Numbered from the stretch's first letter, positions 8,944-18,093 are shown. The stretch: DNA of 64,000 nt from Shimia sp040370365 (GCF_040370365.1 NZ_BAABWQ010000004.1:434001-498000), one strand, 5' to 3'. Numbers and translations are program-made. Notes: a model not told the origin generated them from the sequence alone.

Positions 8944-10332
8944 ATGGCCTTTGAACCTTGGCAAGTGACCCGACAGGAAAAGAGTTCGCTTGGGGGGCTG
9001 CAAGACGCTTGTTTAGACACCGGAGGCCAATTTTCCTCCTCACCTGACCCGAACAACCCGGGCAAATTCATCGCCTATTGCACCTATGAGGTGCCTGATA
9101 CGCTTGGCGCCGCGAAAAATGTATCTCTGCCAGCCGTCCTAAATGCGATGAATGTGCCGATTGAGGTCACTTCGCGTGATCTTCAAGCGCTTCAAGCTGT
9201 GGCCGCCTCTGAAGTGGGGCATTTTCAGAAGTACGGAGCCACCCAATTTGAGGGCGGCCTGGCGGCGGTTGTCGACACAGTTTTCAACCGTGTTGCACAC
9301 AAAGGCTACCCCCGCACCATCGAAGCCGTCATCAACCAGAAAAGACAATTTTCTGCGATCAACAAACTGGAGGGTTGGCATGAACTGCCCACCCCAAAAA
9401 CAGCCGTTGCCCAGTTTGTCGAAACCCACGTCAAAAATCGCGCTGCTGGCCAAGCCAGCGCCATCAAGGGCGCCACGCATTTTTTGAATCCCTATCTCTC
9501 AAGCAGCACAGCCATGGCCAATTGGGGCCGACATGTGAAAGCAAACCCAACCGCCGTCTGGGGAAATGACGCTGCCAAAGATGTGCATTATCACGGGTTC
9601 CCGCCCCATGGCACGCTGCCCGTACCGTATATGATCCAGTTTGAAAGCGAGCGATTCCACTTTGATGCTGTCGGTGCCCAAGAGGCAAAGCCAAGTGTCG
9701 AAATGCCAACCGACACAACCACTCTGGCACAACACATCGCCCGAATTTGCAAAGAAGAATTGGCCTTCTTTAAGAACGGCAGCGCCAAGGAGTCCGAGGA
9801 TCCACAGTATCTGCGTGTCGGCGACTATTGGGCAGTTGTCGACAAATCCTACACCGGAAGAACCGTCCTCATTGACGAAGATGGCAACGACTATAATCCC
9901 GCGTGGTCCGCTGTGTTTGTCAGCTATGTCCTGCACAGCGCAGGCGCGAATAACTTCCCGGCAAAGATGGCGCACGCAAGATACTTCCAGCGCTTTGTTC
10001 AGCTGTCAAATTCCAACCTGTATCGGGCCTTTGCGCAAAAGGACGAGACCCCGCAAGTGGGGGACATCGTGCACTACGGACGGCAATACGCCAAACGCTT
10101 TGATTTTTTAACCGCTCAGGCCCGTTATGGCGAAGACGGATCTTACCCGTCCCACAGCGATATTGTTGTGTCTGTTGACCTTGCGGCCAAAAAGATCACC
10201 ACCATTGGCGGCAACGTCAGCAACTCGGTGAAGGCAAAAACAGTGCAGTTGGACGCCGACAACAAACTGGTCGACCGTCGCGAAAGCGGCAAGTCCTACC
10301 CGTGGATTGGCATTCTGAGATTGGTCAAATAA
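8944..10332 (+). CDS. Two-domain cell-wall hydrolase: SleB/CwlJ-like plus DUF2272
   Basis: The 462-aa protein has two catalytic-looking halves. Residues ~75-185 match the SleB-type Hydrolase_2 fold: AVAASEVGHF with the candidate catalytic Glu90, then the long helix ending VFNRV (113-117), RQFSAIN and GATHFLNP. Residues ~265-460 match DUF2272, a CHAP/NlpC-like region: WSAVFVSYV from Trp321 with Ser322 where CHAP enzymes carry Cys, His344, GDIVHYGR (373-380) and SHSDIVV (403-409). Family knowledge suggests peptidoglycan cleavage by the first half. There is no signal peptide or membrane segment although the start is fixed by a perfect Shine-Dalgarno. It is the last gene of the lipoprotein operon. 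Confidence 0.8.
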   Translation: MAFEPWQVTRQEKSSLGGLQDACLDTGGQFSSSPDPNNPGKFIAYCTYEVPDTLGAAKNVSLPAVLNAMNVPIEVTSRDLQALQAVAASEVGHFQKYGATQFEGGLAAVVDTVFNRVAHKGYPRTIEAVINQKRQFSAINKLEGWHELPTPKTAVAQFVETHVKNRAAGQASAIKGATHFLNPYLSSSTAMANWGRHVKANPTAVWGNDAAKDVHYHGFPPHGTLPVPYMIQFESERFHFDAVGAQEAKPSVEMPTDTTTLAQHIARICKEELAFFKNGSAKESEDPQYLRVGDYWAVVDKSYTGRTVLIDEDGNDYNPAWSAVFVSYVLHSAGANNFPAKMAHARYFQRFVQLSNSNLYRAFAQKDETPQVGDIVHYGRQYAKRFDFLTAQARYGEDGSYPSHSDIVVSVDLAAKKITTIGGNVSNSVKAKTVQLDADNKLVDRRESGKSYPWIGILRLVK

Positions 10333-10420
10333 CCCATGCCTTAGGCCATCGCGCCGCAGACCGTGCGACACGTTTGCTTTTGGGCGCAGCTGCGATTTGA
10401 GCCAAAAACCTGCGGGGGGT

Positions 10421-10445
10421 CTGGGGGCAGACGGACGGCCCCCAG
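10421..10445 (-). terminator. Hairpin downstream of the methylmalonyl-CoA mutase gene
   Basis: CTGGGGGC (10421-10428) pairs perfectly with GCCCCCAG (10438-10445), 6 bp beyond the stop of the minus-strand gene. On the minus strand a T-run occurs only ~12 bases after the stem, so intrinsic termination is plausible but not textbook. Confidence 0.45.
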
Positions 10446-10450
10446 CCCTC

Positions 10451-12586
10451 TTAGGTTCTTGTATCGCGGATCAGCTTGAGAATGTTCTCCGCAGCTTCCG
10501 GAATGTTGGTGCCGGGCCCAAAGATCGCCTTCACACCCGCCTCTTGCAGAAACGCGTAATCCTGCTGCGGTATCACGCCGCCACAAATCACGATGATGTC
10601 TTCCGCATCTTTCTCTTTCAGCGCTTCAATTAGCTGTGGTGCCAGTGTCTTGTGCCCGGCCGCCTGCGAGGAAATGCCCACCACGTGCACGTCGTTGTCC
10701 ACCGCATCCTGCGCCGCCTCTGCAGGGGTTTGAAACAGGGGACCAACGTCCACATCAAATCCGATGTCCGCAAAGGCCGTGGCAATCACTTTGGCACCTC
10801 GATCATGCCCATCTTGGCCCATCTTCACCACCAACAGGCGGGGGCGACGCCCCTCCTCTTCGGCAAAATCCTCGATGGATTTCTGAATGGCCGCAAAACC
10901 CGCGTCGCCCTCATAGGCGGCGCCGTATACACCTGCCAGCGTTTTCACTTCGGCCCGGTGACGTCCAAATTCCTTTTCCATCGCCATGCTGATCTCTCCC
11001 ACCGAGGCCCGCGCCCGCGCCGCTTCCACAGCCGCCGCCAAAAGGTTGCCGCCCTCTTTTGCCACTTTGCTCAGGGTCTCAAGTGCTGCGTCGCATGCCG
11101 CACTGTCCCGCTCCGAGCGAATGCGCTCCAGTCGCGCCACTTGGCTTTCGCGCACCGCCACATTGTCCACATCCAGAATGTCGATCGGGTCTTCGCCGTC
11201 TTTGCGGTATTTGTTCACGCCCACAATGACTTCGTCGCCTTTGTCGATCAGCGCCTGACGCGTCGCCGCACTTTCCTCGATGCGCAGTTTGGGCATGCCT
11301 GAGGCCACCGCCTTGGTCATGCCGCCCATCTCCTCAACCTCTTCCATCAAGGCCCAGGCTTTTTGGATCAAATCATCGGTCAGGCTTTCGACGTAGTAGC
11401 TGCCCGCCAACGGGTCGACCACATTGGTGACGCCAGTCTCTTCTTGCAACACAAGCTGCGTGTTGCGCGCAATCCGTGCGGAGAAATCCGTCGGTAGCGC
11501 AATCGCCTCATCCAGCGCATTGGTGTGCAACGATTGTGTGCCGCCCAGCACGGCGGACATCGCCTCATAGGCGGTGCGGATCACATTGTTGTACGGGTCC
11601 TGCTCCTGCAGGCTCACACCAGAGGTCTGACAATGTGTGCGCAATGTTTTGGAGCGTTCGTTCTTTGCACCAAACTCGGTCATCACCTTGTGCCACAAGA
11701 ACCGCGCCGCGCGCAGCTTTGCGGCCTCCATGAAGAAGTTCATGCCAATGGCAAAGAAGAAGCTCAGACGCCCAGCAAACTTGTCGACATCCATCCCCGC
11801 ATCCATGGCCGCGCGCACATATTCACGCCCGTCAGCCAGCGTATAGGCCAGCTCCTGCACGAGGTTCGCGCCCGCTTCCTGCATGTGATAGCCGGAAATC
11901 GAAATGCTGTTGAACTTCGGCATCTCGTTCGAGGTGTACTCAATGATATCACTGATGATGCGCATGCTCGGCTCTGGCGGATAAATATAGGTGTTGCGCA
12001 CCATGAACTCTTTCAGAATGTCGTTCTGAATGGTGCCCGCCAGCAGGCTCTTGTCGTGCCCCTGCTCTTCGCCTGCCACAATGAAGCTGGCCAAAATCGG
12101 CACCACAGCGCCGTTCATGGTCATCGACACCGACACTTTGTCCAGCGGAATGCCGTCAAATAGGATTTTCATGTCCTCAACACTGTCGATCGCCACGCCA
12201 GCCTTGCCCACGTCGCCCACAACCCGCTCATGATCGCTGTCATAACCCCGGTGCGTAGCCAGATCAAAGGCCACCGACACACCCTGCTGACCAGCGGCCA
12301 GATTGCGGCGGTAAAACGCGTTGGATTCCTCGGCGGTCGAGAACCCAGCATACTGGCGGATCGTCCAAGGACGCCCGGCATACATGGTTGCCTTGGGCCC
12401 TCGTGTGAACGGACCAAATCCAGGCATGCTGCCCATGTGGTCCAAATCTTTGGTGTCCTCTTCGGTATAAAGAGGTTTGACATCAATGCCTTCCAACGTC
12501 TTCCACGTCAGATCTTCAAGCGGTCTCCCGCGCAGTTCTTTTTCTGCCAGTTCGGCCCATTTCTTGGTGTCCGTCATCGCTGTCAT
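10451..12586 (-). CDS. scpA: Methylmalonyl-CoA mutase
   Basis: This adenosylcobalamin enzyme isomerises (R)-methylmalonyl-CoA to succinyl-CoA, the last step of propionyl-CoA assimilation. The 711-aa chain contains the substrate-binding TIM-barrel half (RPWTIRQYAGFSTAEESN, FDLATHRGYDSD, GGTQSLHTNALDEA) and a C-terminal B12-binding domain with the DxHxxG motif DGHDRG at 592-597. The length is that of the homodimeric/large-subunit type. A second ATG three codons in (12577) has a better-spaced GAGG and is an equally likely start. It sits in the same region as pccA and pccB, although unrelated genes intervene. The meaB chaperone and epimerase are not in the window. Confidence 0.97.
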   Translation of the reverse strand: MTAMTDTKKWAELAEKELRGRPLEDLTWKTLEGIDVKPLYTEEDTKDLDHMGSMPGFGPFTRGPKATMYAGRPWTIRQYAGFSTAEESNAFYRRNLAAGQQGVSVAFDLATHRGYDSDHERVVGDVGKAGVAIDSVEDMKILFDGIPLDKVSVSMTMNGAVVPILASFIVAGEEQGHDKSLLAGTIQNDILKEFMVRNTYIYPPEPSMRIISDIIEYTSNEMPKFNSISISGYHMQEAGANLVQELAYTLADGREYVRAAMDAGMDVDKFAGRLSFFFAIGMNFFMEAAKLRAARFLWHKVMTEFGAKNERSKTLRTHCQTSGVSLQEQDPYNNVIRTAYEAMSAVLGGTQSLHTNALDEAIALPTDFSARIARNTQLVLQEETGVTNVVDPLAGSYYVESLTDDLIQKAWALMEEVEEMGGMTKAVASGMPKLRIEESAATRQALIDKGDEVIVGVNKYRKDGEDPIDILDVDNVAVRESQVARLERIRSERDSAACDAALETLSKVAKEGGNLLAAAVEAARARASVGEISMAMEKEFGRHRAEVKTLAGVYGAAYEGDAGFAAIQKSIEDFAEEEGRRPRLLVVKMGQDGHDRGAKVIATAFADIGFDVDVGPLFQTPAEAAQDAVDNDVHVVGISSQAAGHKTLAPQLIEALKEKDAEDIIVICGGVIPQQDYAFLQEAGVKAIFGPGTNIPEAAENILKLIRDTRT

Positions 12587-12598
12587 CCTCGTGCCTTG

Positions 12599-13492
12599 CT
12601 AAGAGCCAAATCGGCTGGCTTGGCCAACTCGATCCGCAGTGCTGTCTTCAATCAGATACCCCAAGCCATCCGCTCCGGCGCGCAGCCAAGCGAGATCCTC
12701 AACGTAAATTTCTCTCAATATGTCGACCTGCAGGTCCCCAAATGGGTGCCAGCGGTCCATGCCCTGCGGCAAAACCTCCGTGGGTTCGCCGCGGTCTTTC
12801 AGTATCTCGCGCAACTCCGGCAGCTTGGGCACCTGTGCCAAGCCGTTGAGGCGAAAATTTGTCGGCGGCGCAAACCGCCCCTTGATCGCAAATCCGGTCA
12901 CGGTCTGTGGTTGTTCGCCCAAACGCTCATAAGGGACCACCACAACCTCTGTATCCGGTGCGGCGCACGCCACATCCATCACCACTTTGCGCCAACTGCG
13001 GGGCTGTGTCACAAGCCGGTCCAGCATCGCCTCATCCGGCATGCCAATCCCTTTCTTGAGCCCATGTGCCAACGCGCCACCCCAGTAGTCTTCAAGCGCG
13101 CGAATGCCGATGATGATCCGTTTCACCCGTCCACCAAAAGCATGCACCATCCGTGCCACACGTTCGCCCGCCGCAGGATACAGACGTTCCGCCGCCAGGT
13201 TGTTCTCCATGGTGCCCAACATCACCGGGTCCAACACCATCAGCTCTTTGATCTTGTCCCGCTCCAGCATGGCACAGCGCAGCTGCACACGCCCTGCACC
13301 GCGCGCCCGGCGCATATCAACGCCGTTCAATCCCGACCGCAGGGTCAAACCGTCAAACAGCCCCTTGCGCGTCACATCGGTGGTCCACACTTCTACGCCG
13401 CGCGATCTCAGCGGTTTGCGGTTGCGGTTGAGATAGCTCGAAAGCGTGGAAACCCCAGAGAGATGGCTTCCCACATGCAGGATGACGTCCAT
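12599..13492 (-). CDS. Sulfotransferase-like hypothetical protein
   Basis: With the ATG at 13492 (AAGGTG upstream) the protein is 297 aa. The ORF extends to 13558 but no ribosome site supports that. The N terminus DVILHVGSHLSGVSTLSSYL resembles the 5'-PAPS-binding P-loop of sulfotransferase-like proteins (hydrophobic strand, G-x-H-x-x-G-x-S/T). Later segments (RIIIGIRALEDYWGGAL, EVVVVPYERL) fit the alternating alpha/beta layout of that fold. No secretion signal is present. It ends 12 bp before the mutase gene and is probably cotranscribed with it. The substrate is unknown and the family call is tentative. Confidence 0.6.
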   Translation of the reverse strand: MDVILHVGSHLSGVSTLSSYLNRNRKPLRSRGVEVWTTDVTRKGLFDGLTLRSGLNGVDMRRARGAGRVQLRCAMLERDKIKELMVLDPVMLGTMENNLAAERLYPAAGERVARMVHAFGGRVKRIIIGIRALEDYWGGALAHGLKKGIGMPDEAMLDRLVTQPRSWRKVVMDVACAAPDTEVVVVPYERLGEQPQTVTGFAIKGRFAPPTNFRLNGLAQVPKLPELREILKDRGEPTEVLPQGMDRWHPFGDLQVDILREIYVEDLAWLRAGADGLGYLIEDSTADRVGQASRFGS

Positions 13493-13669
13493 GGCAGCGT
13501 GCACCTTTGTTAAGGCCCACCCCCAAGGTGCGACCGGATATACAGAGGCCGCCATCATGTCTTAACACCCATGGAAATGCTGTTAACTGACGTTAAAATT
13601 TGACCCACTTTCACAAAGGGGATCGTAATGCTGCGTTGGGCGCTTATATTGGTGTCAACAGGAGAGACG

Positions 13670-14167
13670 ATGACATACCGCTTACCCTTTGTTCTGATTG
13701 CCATAATGGCCGCCTCAGGCGCCACCGCGCAGGCCTCAGAATCTGCCCCCAAATCTGCCGAAATCACGACATCCGAAGTTGGATCGGAGGAGGCAGAAAA
13801 TACACCGGAATTAATACAATCTGATCCCAACGCCAGTCTGGAAGACTTCCTTTGGGTCAATCGCCCTCTGGTGATCTTTGCTGACACGGACCGCGACCCC
13901 CGATTTGCACAGCAAATGGACTTGATCAACGCTTTGCCACAAGAGCTGCTCGAACGTGATGTGGTGGTGCTGACAGACACCGATCCCGCCGCCCAGTCTG
14001 CTCTGCGCGAAACACTGCGACCTCGCGGGTTCACCATGGTGCTGCTCAGCAAAGACGGCACCGTGTATCTGCGCAAACCGCAGCCTTGGACGGTGCGCGA
14101 AATCTCGGCCAGCATCGACAAATTGCCTCTGCGCCAGCAGGAAATCCGCGACCGCCGCGAGCCATAA
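13670..14167 (+). CDS. DUF4174-type secreted protein
   Basis: With the ATG at 13670, preceded by AGGAGAG, the protein is 165 aa with a signal peptide of ~22 residues (…ASGATAQA). An acidic Ser/Glu-rich linker follows, then SLEDFLWVNRPLVIFAD..., a thioredoxin-like strand-helix pattern. It ends TMVLLSKDGTVYLRKPQPWTVREISASID and a basic tail. This matches the DUF4174 layout, which resembles a thioredoxin fold without the CxxC. The longer ORF from 13628 would bury the signal peptide and is rejected. It is probably periplasmic, with unknown function. Confidence 0.8.
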   Translation: MTYRLPFVLIAIMAASGATAQASESAPKSAEITTSEVGSEEAENTPELIQSDPNASLEDFLWVNRPLVIFADTDRDPRFAQQMDLINALPQELLERDVVVLTDTDPAAQSALRETLRPRGFTMVLLSKDGTVYLRKPQPWTVREISASIDKLPLRQQEIRDRREP

Positions 14168-14210
14168 GCGGCGGTGGGTGCCGTCAGCGTGATATGTCGC
14201 GCCGCAGCTC

Positions 14211-15125
14211 TCACGGCATGGGGGCTCCGCGTGCGGCCACCAGCACGTCATACCAATCCTGACGGCTCAAACGCACATCGTAGGCTTTGGCACTGTCTCT
14301 GATCCGGGCCACATTCTGCGTGCCAATCAGGGCAACCGTGTTGGCCGGATGCGCCAACACCCAAGCCAGCGCCACATGATCCACACCAACACCCTCGCGC
14401 GCAGCAATCGCCTCCAACACCGCCAGCACCCGCGCTTCTTGTGTGCCCGCTTCAGGCTGATGCTGGGGCGTCAACCGCCCCCCGCCCAGCGGCGACCACG
14501 CCATGGTGGTCAGGTTCATCTCTTGGGCAATGTCCAGCGTGCCATCCTGCAGCGGTTCAATCGCCAAAGGTGAGAACTCGGGCTGCGTGGCCACCAGCGC
14601 AAAATCCAACTTGCTCTGCAACGCCCGGATCTGGGTGTGGGAGAAGTTGCTGACACCTGCTTCACGGATTTTTCCATCCGCGCGCAATTGCGTCAACGCC
14701 GCTGCCACCTCCTCAAAGGAGGCCAGTAAATCGGGTCGGTGGATCAGAAAAACGTCGATCACATCGGTCCGGAGCCGCGCGAGCGAGCCCTCGCAGCTGG
14801 TGATCAGATTGGACGCGCGGCTGTCATAAGGCACCGGCGGATGAATCCCCGCTTTGGTCACCAGAACGGTCCGTTCTCGCAGCCCCGCGTTGGCAGCATA
14901 GACATGCCCCAAAACGTCCTCTGCCCCGCCAAATCCTTCCCCGCCAAATCCATAAATCGCAGCGGTGTCCACAAGGTTTGCACCAATCTCAAGCGCCGCT
15001 TCTATTTTGGCTGTGGCCGCAGGCACCGTGCTGCCAGAAAACCGCCAACAGCCGTAAGCCAGCCGCCCGATCTCAACTGCGCCCATCTGCGTTTGGCGGC
15101 TGATCGCCACATCACTCTCACTCAT
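14211..15125 (-). CDS. Aldo/keto reductase
   Basis: At 304 aa this is an NADPH-dependent TIM-barrel oxidoreductase. Visible landmarks are GANLVDTAAIYGFG (the catalytic Asp-Tyr region of the family), VTKAGI (Lys), DVIDVFLIHRPD (His) and VALAWVLAHPANTVALIGTQNVARI near the cofactor-binding end. The substrate cannot be deduced. A GGGAGAG ribosome site precedes the ATG at 15125. It is a single-gene unit between the DUF4174 gene (convergent) and the small ORF at 15285 (divergent). Confidence 0.92.
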   Translation of the reverse strand: MSESDVAISRQTQMGAVEIGRLAYGCWRFSGSTVPAATAKIEAALEIGANLVDTAAIYGFGGEGFGGAEDVLGHVYAANAGLRERTVLVTKAGIHPPVPYDSRASNLITSCEGSLARLRTDVIDVFLIHRPDLLASFEEVAAALTQLRADGKIREAGVSNFSHTQIRALQSKLDFALVATQPEFSPLAIEPLQDGTLDIAQEMNLTTMAWSPLGGGRLTPQHQPEAGTQEARVLAVLEAIAAREGVGVDHVALAWVLAHPANTVALIGTQNVARIRDSAKAYDVRLSRQDWYDVLVAARGAPMP

Positions 15126-15221
15126 GCTTGTGTCTCTCCCTTGTCAGACCCACCCGGTCTCCCCATATACAGGTCACGCGAAACGTGATCTCGCAGGCCC
15201 ACACAACCCGGTGTTGCGCTG

Positions 15222-15250
15222 TTGTAAGAATACCGTAATCCGCGTACACT
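15222..15250 (+). promoter_or_regulatory. Candidate sigma-70-type promoter for the small ORF at 15285
   Basis: TTGTAA (15222-15227) and TACACT (15245-15250) are separated by exactly 17 bp, 34 bp upstream of the start codon of a 21-codon ORF that has its own GGAGG. The match is by eye only. Confidence 0.4.
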
Positions 15251-15284
15251 ATGGTCATCTACACGAGCTGTTGGAGGTACGATC

Positions 15285-15350
15285 ATGAGCTACACCCCTA
15301 AAGAGCCGCGTCAGTCAAACGATCGGCCTGGTCCCGATCCGTCTTACTGA
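15285..15350 (+). CDS. Possible 21-residue small protein
   Basis: An ATG with TTGGAGG at ideal spacing opens a 21-codon frame (MSYTPKEPRQ..., ending PDPSY). The peptide is hydrophilic, proline-rich and has no signal or membrane segment. A promoter-like pair lies upstream. The last 53 bases overlap the 3' end of the opposite-strand gene 15298-16038. It may be a true micro-protein, a remnant of a longer gene that lost its 3' part, or an expression artefact of sequence. Confidence 0.4.
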   Translation: MSYTPKEPRQSNDRPGPDPSY

Positions 15351-16038
15351 TCCACGCCCGCAATGATTTGCGCGCAGCATCTTGCTGCGCTTGTCGCTGC
15401 GCAGCCACACTGACACTGCCTGCGTCGTCCCAAACTCCCAAAGAATAATTCAGCATCGTCAGCGCATCGCGCGCCCGGCTTTCGCATTCCACGGTCATCT
15501 GGATATAGTGCCCATACGCCCCGCTGCGCCGTTCTGATGTCAACGCGCGAAACTCTTCGCCCATCATCTGATCCGCAAAGGCCTGTAAGTCGGCCAATTG
15601 GCAGTAAAACTGCACAACCTCATCCACCACCTCACTCGGCAGATGATGCAGCCGGTCTTTCATCGCCTCAAACACGATCATCTTGGCGTCTCGCACGATA
15701 AAAGGGTGAAACGCGCCCTCCCCGTCACCACCCGCCAAGATCTGCGCCTGCACGCCACGGCCAAATGCACGCGTGTCGCGGTCCCGCCACGTGAAGGTCT
15801 CCCAACAATCCTGAATCTCCGCGCGCAGGGCCAGTTGCACATCGGTCTGCATCTCTCTGCGCTGTCGGTCACGGTTCCAATCTTGCGACAGAAAAGCCAC
15901 CAACCAGCCAGAGGCCACAACCAGCCCCGCAATAAGCGCCTGCCGGATCGGCACGTCCAACACCTCGGCGTTTGCCAGAAATGCGATGACCGCAAATCCA
16001 ACAAGCACGAGGCAGAGAACAAGCAGGCGCGCCAACAT
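15298..16038 (-). CDS. Membrane-anchored protein of unknown function
   Basis: A 246-aa protein with two N-terminal transmembrane helices (residues ~4-24 and ~31-50), followed by a long helical cytoplasmic part rich in Arg/Gln/Glu that should form coiled coil. No family is recognised. It starts 4 bp after the pccA stop and is therefore probably in the same transcript. Whether it has any role in propionate metabolism is unknown. Confidence 0.75.
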   Translation of the reverse strand: MLARLLVLCLVLVGFAVIAFLANAEVLDVPIRQALIAGLVVASGWLVAFLSQDWNRDRQRREMQTDVQLALRAEIQDCWETFTWRDRDTRAFGRGVQAQILAGGDGEGAFHPFIVRDAKMIVFEAMKDRLHHLPSEVVDEVVQFYCQLADLQAFADQMMGEEFRALTSERRSGAYGHYIQMTVECESRARDALTMLNYSLGVWDDAGSVSVAAQRQAQQDAARKSLRAWISKTDRDQADRLTDAAL

Positions 16039-16042
16039 CAGA

Positions 16043-18070
16043 TCACTCGAATTCCATGATCACGTCATCCACCGCAAGACTGTCGCCAGCTGCCGCGTTG
16101 ATCTTGGTCACCACCGTGGTCTTCTCCGCACGCAGGATGTTTTCCATCTTCATGGCTTCCACAGAACACAGCGCTTGGCCTTCCTGCACCTCATCCCCCA
16201 CTTCCACATCGACCTTCACGATCAGACCCGGCATCGGGCACAGCAGCAACTTGGATGTGTCCGGTGCCACTTTCTCTGGCATCAACTGCGCCAGTTCCGC
16301 TTGGCGTGGCGTGCGCACATGCACCTTCAGATCCGCCCCACGGGTGCGCAGACGGAAGCCACCCGAAACCTTGCCAACCTTCATCACCAGACGCCCGCCG
16401 ACATCAACCTTGGCCAGCTGATCGCCCGGCGTCCAATCAGATGCCACACGCAGCTTGCTGCCATCCTCAAACTTGATGGTGGAGCCTTCCCGATCTGCCT
16501 TCACCTTCACGGCGAAATCCTGACCTTGCAAACTCACCACCCATTTCTTGCCCACGCGGCGCTCATGGTTGTCCATGCGACCAGACACACGGGTGCGCCG
16601 GATTTCGGCCACCCGGTGCATCGCCGCCGCAGCCGCCGCCACGCGCTTTAACTCTACATCCGGCAGTGTGACACCCTCAAACCCATCCGGGTATTGCTCC
16701 TCAATAAAGGCGGTTGTCATATCGCCCTTGATGAAAATCGGGTGATCCATCACAGCACTCAGGAATGGCAGGTTGTGGCCAATGCCCTCAACCTCAAAGC
16801 TGTCTAGCGCCACACGCATCGCTTCAATCGCCGCGTCCCGTGTTGGCGCCCATGTGCACAGCTTGGCAATCATCGGGTCGTAATACATGCTGATTTCGCC
16901 GCCCTCATAGACGCCTGTGTCATTGCGCACGACCTCATCGCCCGCATCCCCCGGCTGCGTGCCGGGTGCGTAGGCCTTGGTCTCCGCAGGCGGACGATAG
17001 CGGGTCAGACGACCAATAGAGGGCAAGAAATTGCGATAGGGGTCTTCCGCATACAAACGGTTCTCAATCGCCCAACCCTGCAGCTTCACATCCTCCTGGG
17101 TGATGCTCAGCGGCTCGCCATTGGCCACGCGGATCATCTGCTCCACGAGATCCACACCGGTGATCAACTCCGTCACAGGATGTTCCACCTGCAAACGGGT
17201 GTTCATCTCAAGGAAATAGAAATTCTTGTCGCCATCCACGATGAATTCCACCGTGCCCGCGCTGGCATAGCCAACCGCTTTGGCCAATGCGACCGACTGC
17301 TCGCCCATCGCTTTGCGTGTGGCTTCATCCAAGAAGGGGCTTGGCGCCTCTTCAACCACCTTCTGATTGCGACGCTGGATCGAGCATTCCCGCTCGCCCA
17401 GATAAATCCCGTTGCCATGTGCATCACAGAGCACCTGAATTTCGATGTGGCGCGGTTGGGTCACAAACTTCTCGATGAAAATCCGATCATCGCCAAAGCT
17501 GTTGGCCGCCTCGTTTTTGGAACTCTGAAACCCTTCGCGGGCCTCTTGGTCGTTCCACGCGATCCGCATGCCTTTGCCGCCGCCGCCCGCAGAGGCCTTG
17601 ATCATCACAGGGTAGCCAACCTCGTTGGAGATTTTCACCGCATCATCAGCGTCTTCAATCAGCCCCATATAGCCCGGCACAGTGGACACGTTGGCCTCTT
17701 GGGCGATTTTCTTGGAGGTGATCTTATCCCCCATGCTCTCAATCGCGCCCACAGGGGGGCCAACAAACGCAATACCTTCCGCCGCCAAAGCTTCGGCAAA
17801 CTTGGCATTTTCCGACAAGAACCCATAGCCCGGATGCACCGCTTGCGCGCCGCTTTCACGGATCGCATCCATGACTTTGTCGATCACAATATAGGACTGG
17901 TTCGCGGGCGGTGGACCAATGTGGATGGCTTCGTCTGCCATCTGCACATGCAGCGCCTGCTTGTCGGCGTCTGAGTAAATCGCAACCGTCTTGATGCCCA
18001 TTTTACGGGCCGATTTGATCACGCGACAGGCGATTTCGCCCCGGTTGGCAATCAGGATCTTGTCGAACAT
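16043..18070 (-). CDS. pccA: Propionyl-CoA carboxylase alpha chain (biotin carboxylase + BCCP)
   Basis: This subunit carboxylates its own biotin with ATP and bicarbonate, for transfer to propionyl-CoA by PccB. The 675-aa chain contains the biotin carboxylase domain (FDKILIANRGEIACRV; ATP-grasp loop KASAGGGGKGMR; ECSIQRRNQKVVEE) over residues 1-~450, the BT linker domain, and a C-terminal BCCP domain with the biotinylation motif EAMKMEN, Lys641. AAAAGGACGAG precedes the ATG. pccB is 2.9 kb away on the same strand rather than adjacent, with small genes between. The downstream membrane protein is likely cotranscribed. Confidence 0.98.
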   Translation of the reverse strand: MFDKILIANRGEIACRVIKSARKMGIKTVAIYSDADKQALHVQMADEAIHIGPPPANQSYIVIDKVMDAIRESGAQAVHPGYGFLSENAKFAEALAAEGIAFVGPPVGAIESMGDKITSKKIAQEANVSTVPGYMGLIEDADDAVKISNEVGYPVMIKASAGGGGKGMRIAWNDQEAREGFQSSKNEAANSFGDDRIFIEKFVTQPRHIEIQVLCDAHGNGIYLGERECSIQRRNQKVVEEAPSPFLDEATRKAMGEQSVALAKAVGYASAGTVEFIVDGDKNFYFLEMNTRLQVEHPVTELITGVDLVEQMIRVANGEPLSITQEDVKLQGWAIENRLYAEDPYRNFLPSIGRLTRYRPPAETKAYAPGTQPGDAGDEVVRNDTGVYEGGEISMYYDPMIAKLCTWAPTRDAAIEAMRVALDSFEVEGIGHNLPFLSAVMDHPIFIKGDMTTAFIEEQYPDGFEGVTLPDVELKRVAAAAAAMHRVAEIRRTRVSGRMDNHERRVGKKWVVSLQGQDFAVKVKADREGSTIKFEDGSKLRVASDWTPGDQLAKVDVGGRLVMKVGKVSGGFRLRTRGADLKVHVRTPRQAELAQLMPEKVAPDTSKLLLCPMPGLIVKVDVEVGDEVQEGQALCSVEAMKMENILRAEKTTVVTKINAAAGDSLAVDDVIMEFE

Positions 18071-18093
18071 TATCTCGTCCTTTTGGTCTTAGG

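Noticed and set aside
12230..13513. Plus-strand ORF of 427 aa antisense to the mutase end and the sulfotransferase-like gene
   Set aside because: It overlaps two supported minus genes and shows no domain.
17180..17974. 264-aa ORF antisense to pccA
   Set aside because: pccA is certain here. The frame mirrors the pccA third-position bias.
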